From assembly GCA_037444725.1 (NCBI GenBank), contig JBBILW010000019.1, forward strand, positions 1 to 14,620: a stretch of 14,620 bases of DNA, given 5' to 3'. Numbering within the stretch: position 1 is the stretch's first letter; each line of letters opens with the position of its first letter. The position numbers and the translations under genes are program-made. The notes beneath the pieces were generated by a model. The model was not told the DNA's origin. It made no database searches and was given only the letters and a program-made list of their open reading frames with translations. Below, piece after piece: positions 6,601-13,700 of this stretch. The stretch comes from CAIKKG01 sp037444725. Its GTDB lineage: Bacteria > Patescibacteriota > Minisyncoccia > UBA6257 > GWB1-50-10.

Positions 6601-8562
6601 CTTGATACGACCTATAACAACAGTGTGACGCTCGTAACTTCAGGCCACGCAACGCCGCAAAATGGTACCGTAGTCGTGATCACGAACGGACTCGGCTCGG
6701 TAAATATAACCGATACATTTGCAGAAACGGTGACGCTCTCGCTCGTTGATTCCGCCACCACCACGCTTGACGTTTCTTCAACGCAAACCGTGACCTTCTC
6801 CCCCGGCGCCACCTATCAATATATAGTGAATACTCCCGGCAACATGACCGCAGGCACGCGCCTCGGCTACACCGTGACGCGCAAGGACCAGTTCGGAAAT
6901 TTGGTCATGAGCGGCATCGAAACAGTCCATCTCTATTCGAGTGCAACAGGAGGACTTTCCGCATTCTATGACGTATCAAGCGGCGGCACGCCGGTTGCAA
7001 GCGTGAGTATCGCAAGCAGTACGTCGGTTGCAAACTTCTGGTATTACGAAGGCAAGGCGGGTACGTGGACCATAACGGCGTCCGATAACGCAACCGCGCC
7101 CGACAGCGCAGGAATTGTAGACGGCACCCGCTCGGTAGTTGTCTCCCCTGCGGCAACATCTCAGTTCTCGCTGAATCATCCGGGAGATATGACCGCAGGC
7201 ACGCGCCTCGGCTACACCGTGACGCGCAAGGACCAGTTCGGCAACACGGCGACATCGGGAAGCGATATGGTGTATCTCTACGCAAGCCCCGTAAGTGCTA
7301 CGAGCAAATTTTACAGCGCCGCATCGGGAGGGTCGGTCATCACTTCGCGAACAATAAGCGCAGGAGTATCAACTGCTAACTTCTGGTACTACGACGAATC
7401 AACGGGTTCCAAAACGGTCACTGTGTCGGACAACTCCTCTTCTCCGGATGGCGCGACAGGCATCGCAGATGCGTCCGATATGTTTACCGTAACGGCCGCA
7501 CCGATTGTGGCGACACGCCTTACGATTGTAAAGCCTGCAGACGTGCAAACGGGAACAAATACCGCCGTAACCATCCGCGCAGAAGACGCTTCCGGCAATA
7601 TCGATACGACCTTCGCGAGCTCCGTCACGCTCGTCACGAGCGGCTCTGCGACGGGAGGCGGCGTGGTGAACTTTACAAACGGCGTGGGCACAAAGACCAT
7701 CACCGATGCAGTGGCGGAAACAGTGACGCTCACCCTCCTTGATACCGCATCAACCTCGCTTGATGTCTCGTCATCTCAGACTGTGATATTTTCAACAACT
7801 CCTCCTGCTCCGGCATCAACACCATCGGCAATTGGAGGTACAACAGCCGTTACGCGCTCAACGGTTATTTTCGCGGGGAAGGTATTCCCCGGAGCAAAAC
7901 TTACCATTGTTGCGGTGGGTGACGGCGACATTCCCGTTCGACAAGGAACAGTGGCGGCAGGTGATGGTTCATTCTCAATACGATTCAACGGAATGGCTGC
8001 GGGTATCCGCTCATTCTTCCTTTCAGTCACCGATCAAAACGGAAAATCGTCCCAAACAAAAACATACTCGGTTGATGTGAACCAATCATTAGTCGTACGC
8101 AACGTTCTCCTGCCTCCAACAATAAATTTCGCGCAACAGACGGTGACCAAGGGTGGATTCGTGGGAATCACAGGCTATGCGACGCCGGGATTCGCGGTGC
8201 AGGCGACAATCGACGGCATTGATACGGGCGCAATTAACATCGCGGATAATTTGGGAAGATATTCGATTCCAATCAATACCTTTAATCTCGCGTTCGGCAC
8301 GCACACCGCACGCACGCACCAAACGAGTACCGAGGGTGCCACAAGCGACGCATCAATAGAAGGTGTATTCATGGTGTCGGCGCTCTTCAACACGCAAACC
8401 GATTTGAACCACGACGGAAAAGTCGATTCAACCGACTTGAGCATCTTCCTCTCGCGCTGGAATTCAACAGACCCGGCAACGCGCGCGACGGTTGATTTCA
8501 ACGGTGACGGGAAGCTCGATGTACAAGACTTGAGCATCTTCTCGCGCACACTCAATAAGTAA
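3673..8562 (+). CDS. Large secreted multi-domain surface protein with Ig-like repeats and C-terminal dockerin
   Basis: A 1629-residue exported protein. Numbering from the ATG at 3673: signal peptide 1-31 (ending STAAA, then VTC); residues about 32-511 form a Thr/Ser/Gly/Asn-rich region of short beta-strand repeats, probably a beta-helix or adhesin-like stalk, opening with TWSCGHVPLASDDVVI; an Ig-like domain 512-595 (typical GTCSVTATKAGDTTYQPATS); five R repeats of about 115 residues, each with a TAGTR..TVTR.DQFGN-like entry and an FWYY motif, and two B repeats of about 97 residues, in order R R R B R R B (598-1379); two further Ig-like domains (about 1382-1573); and a type I dockerin (1577-1629). 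No glycoside hydrolase, protease or other catalytic domain was recognised, so adhesion or surface-structure function is favoured. The start at 3673 is preferred to the in-frame ATG at 3646 because the -10 box lies between them and the signal peptide fits. Partner candidate: the cohesin protein encoded 18 bases downstream. Confidence 0.9.
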   Translation: MKHSPIMSGKYILGLLIALPLMAILPSTAAAVTCTAANGNWSAVGTWSCGHVPLASDDVVIPNTNGVNVTVDTAAVALSTTFTAGNRANLITISGSNSLTITNAITIGAPSGAVTKGISVGAGTLTAGSMAINGGTASNRIASVTATTGIINVSGNITFSGTASAARLAFSGAGTLNIGGANSLGTGGTFTASTGTVNFNGNGNQIIGPYAYSDLTTSGSGTKTTSAATTISDVLTVNAGTEFATGITNTWTLTVSSSTNVSGTLTLANTGNKTFTGNVTLNAGSVWNETGTGAVTFNADLVNNATTFTANTGTHTFGGVGHSISGGTSTAIPGTAAFTGTYTNSGTFSTATLSALAGASLTNNGTVTVSTALSGTGSFVQGAAGTLNFSGSTVAITTFSANTAGNTVNYAGATQTVRAVAYSNLVLSGSNAKSMGAGTSVAGNLSIAPTGTAQASIAAGQNLSVNTLTLGGVGVASGTWGSTASAATNTNNTYFAATTGILTVTNDGRLPQATLVANANPSTVAVGSTSTLSTTGGSGTGAVTFSVGASTGCTVLGTTLTATDSAGTCSVTATKAGDTTYQPATSAPLAITIIATPTHQLFLTAPGTMTAGTRLSFTVTRKDQYGNLKTSGNEIYYPYTYSTGTAARFYDAAVAGNIITTVTIANGTSSAQFWYYDELAGTHNIAVSDATPPDGATGIIDATSTATVTAAAATQFNITQNTTMTAGTRLAYTVTRQDQFGNLSSSGSNTVYLTSNSAGAAKKFYDAASGGNIITSVTLGSGTTSGNFWYYDELATNATVYASDNPAGPDGNAGIIDGTNAITILPASTRTFLLDNATGTMQVGTRFQYVVSRFDSFGNTVTAGSNTVYLQSNSTGAKAFYNAASGGSVITSVAIGAGSPNATFWYYDDAAGTWTVTGYDNIAGPDGATGIVDATSSITVSPAPIVATRFTIVKPADNVVGATVPVTIRAENNAGNLDTTYNNSVTLVTSGHATPQNGTVVVITNGLGSVNITDTFAETVTLSLVDSATTTLDVSSTQTVTFSPGATYQYIVNTPGNMTAGTRLGYTVTRKDQFGNLVMSGIETVHLYSSATGGLSAFYDVSSGGTPVASVSIASSTSVANFWYYEGKAGTWTITASDNATAPDSAGIVDGTRSVVVSPAATSQFSLNHPGDMTAGTRLGYTVTRKDQFGNTATSGSDMVYLYASPVSATSKFYSAASGGSVITSRTISAGVSTANFWYYDESTGSKTVTVSDNSSSPDGATGIADASDMFTVTAAPIVATRLTIVKPADVQTGTNTAVTIRAEDASGNIDTTFASSVTLVTSGSATGGGVVNFTNGVGTKTITDAVAETVTLTLLDTASTSLDVSSSQTVIFSTTPPAPASTPSAIGGTTAVTRSTVIFAGKVFPGAKLTIVAVGDGDIPVRQGTVAAGDGSFSIRFNGMAAGIRSFFLSVTDQNGKSSQTKTYSVDVNQSLVVRNVLLPPTINFAQQTVTKGGFVGITGYATPGFAVQATIDGIDTGAINIADNLGRYSIPINTFNLAFGTHTARTHQTSTEGATSDASIEGVFMVSALFNTQTDLNHDGKVDSTDLSIFLSRWNSTDPATRATVDFNGDGKLDVQDLSIFSRTLNK
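5464..5811 (+). repeat. R1, first Ig-like R repeat of the dockerin protein
   Basis: A 116-residue copy of the R repeat. It contains MTAGTRLSFTVTRKDQYGN near its start, FWYYDEL in the middle and PDGATGIIDATS at the end. It stands outside the two exact-period R-R-B units that follow. Confidence 0.8.
5812..6810 (+). repeat. First R-R-B unit of a 999-nt tandem higher-order repeat
   Basis: Contains R2 (5812-6156), R3 (6157-6510) and B1 (6511-6810). Every module boundary recurs exactly 999 nt (333 codons) later in the second unit. The R modules carry FWYYDEL and FWYYDDA. B1 begins ATRFTIVKPADNVVG and has the alternating Thr/Val beta pattern of invasin- or filamin-like Ig domains. Confidence 0.8.
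6811..7809 (+). repeat. Second R-R-B unit of the 999-nt tandem higher-order repeat
   Basis: Contains R4 (6811-7155), R5 (7156-7509) and B2 (7510 to about 7800). B2 starts ATRLTIVKPADVQTG, matching B1. R4 and R5 share a 53-base identical block (6844-6896 and 7189-7241, 345 apart), which points to recent duplication or gene conversion within the array. Confidence 0.8.
8401..8559 (+). other. Type I dockerin domain
   Basis: The last 53 residues contain two EF-hand-like calcium loops: DLNHDGKVDSTDLSIF (Asp, Asn, Asp, Asp, Asp at loop positions 1, 3, 5, 9, 12) and DFNGDGKLDVQDLSIF, separated by about 31 residues. This is the duplicated F-hand pattern of dockerins, which bind cohesins in a calcium-dependent way. 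All expected calcium-ligand positions are filled. The repeated DLSIF segments would form the recognition helices. Confidence 0.93.
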
Positions 8563-8567
8563 TCGTC

Positions 8568-8573
8568 TATAAT
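8568..8573 (+). promoter_or_regulatory. -10 box TATAAT of the cohesin gene, leaderless arrangement
   Basis: A consensus TATAAT followed by AAAAGAA (7 bases) and ATG at 8581, in the 18-base gap after the dockerin-gene stop. The expected transcript start falls on the start codon. There is no good -35 box: the sequence 17 bases upstream is CGCACA. Confidence 0.5.
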
Positions 8574-8580
8574 AAAAGAA

Positions 8581-10311
8581 ATGAACACGCGCTCTTTTCT
8601 TCAAAGACATTTCGTAACCGCGGTCGCTTTCGTCTGCGTGGCGCTGCTTGGCATTCCCGCCGCGCATGCGGCAACGTTTGCCATCACACTCGACAAACAA
8701 TCGTTCGCGATTGGCGATGAATTCACGGCAGATATTCGTATGGACACCGAAAATGTCGGCGTTAACGCGGCACAAGGAACGATCTCGTTCTCTCCCTCGG
8801 TTCTCTCGGTTTCCAAAATCGACCGCGGAAGCTCTGTCTTTAATTTCTGGCTTCAGGATCCCGCATTCTCAAATACCGCGGGAACAGTTACCTTCCTCGG
8901 CGGCTCAACAAGCGGATTCACCGGCGCATCCCTCGAAACATTCAAAATTACTTTTAAGGTTATGGGTGTGGGCTCGTCAACCATCACCTTCACAGACGGC
9001 GCCATCACGGCGAGCGACGGCAGCGGCACCAATGTAATGAGAGGAACGGCGGGAGTTTCAATCTCGGCAGTAAGCAAGGGCACCATTACGACCATCGCGC
9101 CGCCAACTCAAATAACGCGCACCCCGACACCCGCGCAAGGATTGCCCGCAGCGCCATCGCTTACTATTCCTGTGTATCCGGACCCCGCGAAGTGGTCGAA
9201 TATTCTAGCCCCATTCAATGTAAAGTGGACGCTCCCCTCCGACGTAACCGACGTGGCAACGCTTATCAATAAAGATCCGCGCGGCATGCCTGCGCGCTCG
9301 GAGGGCCTTTTCGACAACAAGAACTTTGCAGCGTTAAGCGATGGCATCTGGTATCTCCACGTGCAGTTCAAGAATGCGAACGGCTGGGGTCCAACCACGC
9401 ACTACGCCCTTCGCGTAGACTCAACTCCCCCACCCGCCTTTAACGTTCAAGTAACGACGGGCGCCTCTAGCGATGACCCGACTCCTACAGTCACATACGC
9501 AATCGCTGATTCGCTCTCCGGCATTTCGGCGTATTACATTCTCGTTGACAATAATGTTGTTGCGACAACCACCAACGCGACATTCACGCTTCCTCCGCAA
9601 AAGCCGGGCAAGCACGTGATTCGCGTGGCAGCGCACGATAATGCGGGCAATATCACAGAAGGATCCGCAACGATTACGATTGCTCCAATCGCCTCTCCAA
9701 CGGTGATGCTTGCAGGGGGTGAAGTCTACGCAAACGAAGGCGGCATATCACTGAATGGCTCGACGCTTGTGAATGGAAAAGTAAGGTTGGCACTGAAAGA
9801 TGCATCAGGTACCACACTCGAAGAGAGAACCGCATCCGCAGACACGCTCGGCGAATGGAGTGCGGCGTTTGAGGAGCCGCTTAAAGTGGGCGCATATGTT
9901 ATTGAAGTGACCGCAGTGGACGTGCGCGGCGCTGAAAGCTTCCCCGTTTCGACTAAAACCATAAACGTACGCGAGCGTCCCCTGCTCACCATCGGCGTCA
10001 TTGGCATTTCTAAAAACAGTCTCATCTGGATTCTCGTTTTGCTTATCGGCGGCGGTGTGGGCGCGGGCGTCTACATAGGACGGAGGTCGCGAGAACGCCA
10101 ATCACGGCGCATACTTATCGCAAAACGTGATGTGGCGAATGCGTTTACCACCATCAAAAAGGACCTCATACAGATTCTTGATGCGTTAGAGGACCAAAAG
10201 CTCTCTGATGAGGAAATAACCCGCACAAAACATACGCTGGAACGCATGCATGAGAACATAACCTCAATGGAACGCTACATTATCTCCAATATTACCGAGA
10301 TAAAGGAGTAG
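8581..10311 (+). CDS. Membrane-anchored cohesin-domain protein
   Basis: A 576-residue single-pass protein. Signal peptide 1-30 (ending PAAHA); cohesin domain about 32-163; Pro/Thr linker 170-192; three Ig/fibronectin-like domains at about 193-281 (with DGIWYLHVQFKNANGWG), 285-368 and 371-464; a transmembrane helix at 479-500 preceded by ERPLLTIGVIGIS; then RRSRERQSRR as the inside anchor and a cytoplasmic helical tail (about 511-576) with coiled-coil character. The cohesin would therefore face outwards, ready to bind a dockerin. It starts 18 bases after the gene for a dockerin protein, which is the obvious partner. The C-terminal tail is longer than a simple anchor needs and could contact a cytoplasmic factor. 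No Shine-Dalgarno sequence; the start is fixed by the signal peptide and the -10 box. Confidence 0.92.
   Translation: MNTRSFLQRHFVTAVAFVCVALLGIPAAHAATFAITLDKQSFAIGDEFTADIRMDTENVGVNAAQGTISFSPSVLSVSKIDRGSSVFNFWLQDPAFSNTAGTVTFLGGSTSGFTGASLETFKITFKVMGVGSSTITFTDGAITASDGSGTNVMRGTAGVSISAVSKGTITTIAPPTQITRTPTPAQGLPAAPSLTIPVYPDPAKWSNILAPFNVKWTLPSDVTDVATLINKDPRGMPARSEGLFDNKNFAALSDGIWYLHVQFKNANGWGPTTHYALRVDSTPPPAFNVQVTTGASSDDPTPTVTYAIADSLSGISAYYILVDNNVVATTTNATFTLPPQKPGKHVIRVAAHDNAGNITEGSATITIAPIASPTVMLAGGEVYANEGGISLNGSTLVNGKVRLALKDASGTTLEERTASADTLGEWSAAFEEPLKVGAYVIEVTAVDVRGAESFPVSTKTINVRERPLLTIGVIGISKNSLIWILVLLIGGGVGAGVYIGRRSRERQSRRILIAKRDVANAFTTIKKDLIQILDALEDQKLSDEEITRTKHTLERMHENITSMERYIISNITEIKE
8674..9069 (+). 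other. Cohesin domain
   Basis: Residues about 32-163 follow the cohesin pattern: FAITLDKQSFAIGDEFTADI strand pair, NAAQGTISFSPSVLSVSKI, a FNFWLQDPAFSNTAGTVTF core, GGSTSGFTGASLETFKITFK, and a final TITFTDGAITASDGSGTN strand. This is a complete single domain directly after the signal peptide. Cohesins bind dockerins; they are best known from cellulosomes but also occur in non-cellulolytic bacteria. Confidence 0.88.
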
Positions 10312-10333
10312 TTGCGGCACCATACATTATTTG

Positions 10334-10342
10334 TGCTATAAT
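10334..10342 (+). promoter_or_regulatory. Extended -10 promoter (TGC-TATAAT) for the response-regulator gene
   Basis: TGC at 10334-10336 directly precedes TATAAT (10337-10342), a perfect extended -10 element that does not need a strong -35 box. The transcript should begin near 10349, giving a leader of about 17 bases without a Shine-Dalgarno sequence. It lies in the 54-base gap after the cohesin gene, so the signalling genes can be expressed separately from the surface genes. Confidence 0.55.
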
Positions 10343-10365
10343 GAGCGTAATATCAACTGTTACGC

Positions 10366-10731
10366 ATGAAAATACTTATTGTCGAAGACGAGGAAGCCCT
10401 CGCGATGGTGCTCGGAGAAAAGCTGCAGAAATTGGAACATGAGGTAAGGATCGCTAAAGACGGCGAAGTCGCGATAACACTTGCGCACAGCTTTAAGCCG
10501 GAAATGATCCTTCTCGATCTCATTCTTCCTAAAAAAGACGGTTTTGCGGTATTAAAAGAACTGAAAAACGACCCCGAACTTTCGGAAGTCCCGGTCATTG
10601 TCCTCTCAAACCTCGGCGAAGACGACAACATCAAGAAAGCACTCTCTCTTGGCGCGAAGGACTACTTCGTAAAATCCCAGCATCCTATCAACGAGATTGT
10701 GGAGAAGATAGAAGCGATTCATACCGCGTAG
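10366..10731 (+). CDS. Receiver-only response regulator (CheY-like)
   Basis: A 121-residue single receiver domain. Acidic pocket E7-D8-E9 (IVEDEE), phospho-acceptor D51 (ILLDLILP), switch Ser81 (IVLSN) and Lys103 (YFVKS) are all in the canonical places, so it should accept phosphate. No DNA-binding or enzymatic output domain follows; it must act through protein contacts or as a step in a phosphorelay. It is followed after 49 bases by a histidine kinase gene and is the likely partner of that kinase. The start codon has no Shine-Dalgarno sequence. Confidence 0.93.
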   Translation: MKILIVEDEEALAMVLGEKLQKLEHEVRIAKDGEVAITLAHSFKPEMILLDLILPKKDGFAVLKELKNDPELSEVPVIVLSNLGEDDNIKKALSLGAKDYFVKSQHPINEIVEKIEAIHTA

Positions 10732-10780
10732 CGTTCGTTGAAAGCCAAGGGTTGTCGGACTAGCCATCACTGTTACTCTG

Positions 10781-13700
10781 ATGACGAAATCACGCACATC
10801 ATTCATCGTCTGGGCTTCCCTGCTCTTACTCTCCCTGGCGGCCGGGTTCTACACATACTCCTATATCTATAAGGGCTTCACCAAAGAAGCGGTGGGGCGT
10901 TTTGAAGAAGAAGCGAAACGCGTCTACGCGAACGTACTCGAAAAAGAGGGACTCGACGACTATGCGAGAACGCTCTCCAATATAAGCGGGCTTTTTGGCG
11001 CAAGCGTCTCAGTGGAGCGGAATGAATTTGAAGAATTCATTTCCAAATCGCAATTCGCCTCGCTCTTCCCCGCAACAAAATCATTTTCATATATTAGGCG
11101 TGTTACCAATGCGGAAAAAGATGCATTCGTACGCGCAACAAAACGGGATGAATCCATTCGCAAAGGTGGATACCCCGATTTTTCTATTTTTCCGAAAGGA
11201 ACGAGAAGTGAGTATTACGTAACCACATATATTACGCCGTACAAGGGCGCTGAATTACTGATGGGAGAGGATGTTCTCATGAACTCCTCCGCACAATCTG
11301 CAATCGAAACCGCACGCGACACAGGCACATTCGCGACTACAAAACCGCTTGTGTACGACGATAAAAACTACTTTATGATTGTGCTCCCCATTTATAAAAA
11401 TGGCGCGCCCATAACGACAGTAAGCGAGCGTCGCGAAGCAATCACGGGATTTGCCGCTGCCACCATTGATCCGGAGGCCTTTATTGTTCCCGCACTCAGT
11501 GAAATCGACAGCGCGGTAAAAAAGATACGTCTTTACACATTCGAAACCGATACGGAAACTGGCGCATCTCAAAACCTTATCTACAGCTACAACAATACCG
11601 AAGGTGAGCAGGAGGATCTTATCGCGCAGTCCTACGTCTTTAAAGTCGGTAATACCAACTGGATGCTCAGCATCGCCGAAAGCGCCACCGATGAACTATA
11701 CCCACTCGAGAAACAAACGGCATATTTCGGCGGAATCGGTGTATTTGCGATTTTCTTACTGGTAGGCGGCGCGCTTTTCCAAATAATCGCATCAAGAAAC
11801 CGCTCGATAATCGCGGCAAAAGAGCTCTCAAAAAATCTCCGTGAAGTCGAACACTTCCTCACGGAATCATCGTCCGATATCACCATCTCAATCGATACGG
11901 AAAATCGCATTACCGCAATGAATGATGCGGCAATTCATCTACTCGGCTACTCCCCCGATGACGTGCTGGGGGCGCACATCGGAGAAACCGGCATCATCGC
12001 CTCCAATTCCCTCGTGACCGCGCTCAAAGCAATCGAACGCGTGCTAAAAGGAGAATCAATGGGGCCGATTGAACTCATGTTTATCAGACACATGGACGGC
12101 CTCATCATCGCAGAGGCAACGATGGTGAAGATTAGCGAAGAGAACGAAACAAAGGGGGTGCGCATTACATTGCACAATATTACGACGCGCAAACACGCGG
12201 AGAATGCGCTCGCACGCTCCCCCGCCGAGTTTGTCGCGTTCGCTAACGACTCGCTCGATATGCTGCTCGTCATCGCGGACAATAAGATAGTCTTTGCGAA
12301 TAAAACCTGCGAATCGGATCTCAAATACAGCGGCGAGGAGCTTCAAAAAATGCGGTTCGACGCCACCGGTCTTGTTACACGCGAATCGATGCCAACGATT
12401 GAGGCGAACATGAAGCACCTCCTCTACGAAGGCGTTTCGCATGAATCCGAATGTGCGCTTTTCACGAAAGACCGCCAGCGCATCTACGCCATGATGTCCA
12501 TGTCGCGCATCAAATGGAATAACGCCGATGCGATTCTGTTGGTCGCACGCGATATTTCAGCGCGCAAACGCCTCGAGCAGCGCGCAACAATGGAAAACGC
12601 GGTTGCAAAAACAATCACCGAGTCTGCGGAAGAAACAAACATTGCGAAAAAATTGCTTGAAAATATTGGCAGCACATTCCATTGGCAGCTTGGCGATATC
12701 TGGATGGAAAATAAGGCTACCAATCAATTGGAATTGTTCGAGATCTGGAGCCAGCCCGGATATGATTTGTCATCACTCGAATCGAAAATACGGTCATTAA
12801 AATTCAAAAAGGGCGAAGGACTGCCCGGTGAGGTATGGAAGAGCGGTAAGCCGAAATGGATTGCGTCTATTAATGAGGTGAAAACATTCATACGCGCACC
12901 CGAATCAAAGGCGGCAAAACTTGATACCGCGTTCGCCTTCCCGCTCATCGTGGGGCAGACGACGGTCGGCGTCGCAGAGTTCTTCACCGATTCAAAATCG
13001 GAAAAATTGAATAATGAACTCGTAGAGGTCTTTCTCTCAATCGGCGCAACGCTCGGCCAGTTCATCCGCCAGCGTATAGCGAATGAAGAAATTAGAAAGC
13101 GCAATGTGGATCTGCAAAAATTCCTCCTTGCGGTTGAGTGGACTGAGGATGCGGTTGTTATTACCGACGAAGATGCGATTGTGCAGTACGCGAACAGGGC
13201 TGCGGAAAAAATGAACGGCTACCCGCGCAGCGAAATGCTTGGTCAGAAATCAGGAAAACTCTGGGGCGGCCTTATGCCGAAGGAATACTATGAAGACATG
13301 TGGCACACCATCAAAACGCTCCACCGTCCCTTTACGGGAGAAATCCGCAACAGGAGGAAAAACGGCGAGGAATATCTCGCGCTCATGAACATCTCCCCCG
13401 TCTTCGACGAAAACGGTGTACCGAAGTTTTTCGTGGCGACCGAACGCGACATCACGCGAGAAAAAGAAATCGACCGCGCCAAAACGGAATTCGTATCGCT
13501 TGCTTCGCATCAGCTTCGCACGCCCATTACCGCCATAAACTGGTACGCGGAAATGCTTCTCGGCGGAGACGTGGGAAAAATCACCCAAAAACAGCGGATG
13601 TATTTGGAGGAAATCTATAATGGCGGGAGGAGGCTCGTCATGCTCGTCAATTCCCTTCTCAATGTGTCGCGGGTAGAACTCGGCACGTTCGTTATTCAGC

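Noticed and set aside
3612..7733. A series of long minus-strand open frames (about 110-230 codons) opposite the dockerin gene
   Set aside because: They follow from the Thr/Ala/Gly/Val codon bias and repeats of the plus-strand gene. Their translations are low-complexity Val/Pro/Ala-rich, lack recognisable domains and would lie antisense to a gene with clear domains.
5464..7800. CRISPR-like or mobile-element interpretation of the repeats
   Set aside because: The repeats are in frame, about 345 nt long and encode Ig-like domains; there are no short identical repeats with unique spacers, no terminal inverted repeats and no transposase.
3673..8562. Cellulosomal enzyme (glycoside hydrolase with dockerin)
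   Set aside because: No catalytic domain or conserved hydrolase motif was recognised in the 1629 residues; the non-dockerin part is beta-repeat and Ig-like.
10771..10779. Extended -10-like TGT-TACTCT directly before the kinase ATG
   Set aside because: It ends one base before the ATG, so a start from it would fall inside the coding region and miss the start codon; the kinase is more likely co-transcribed with the regulator 49 bases upstream.
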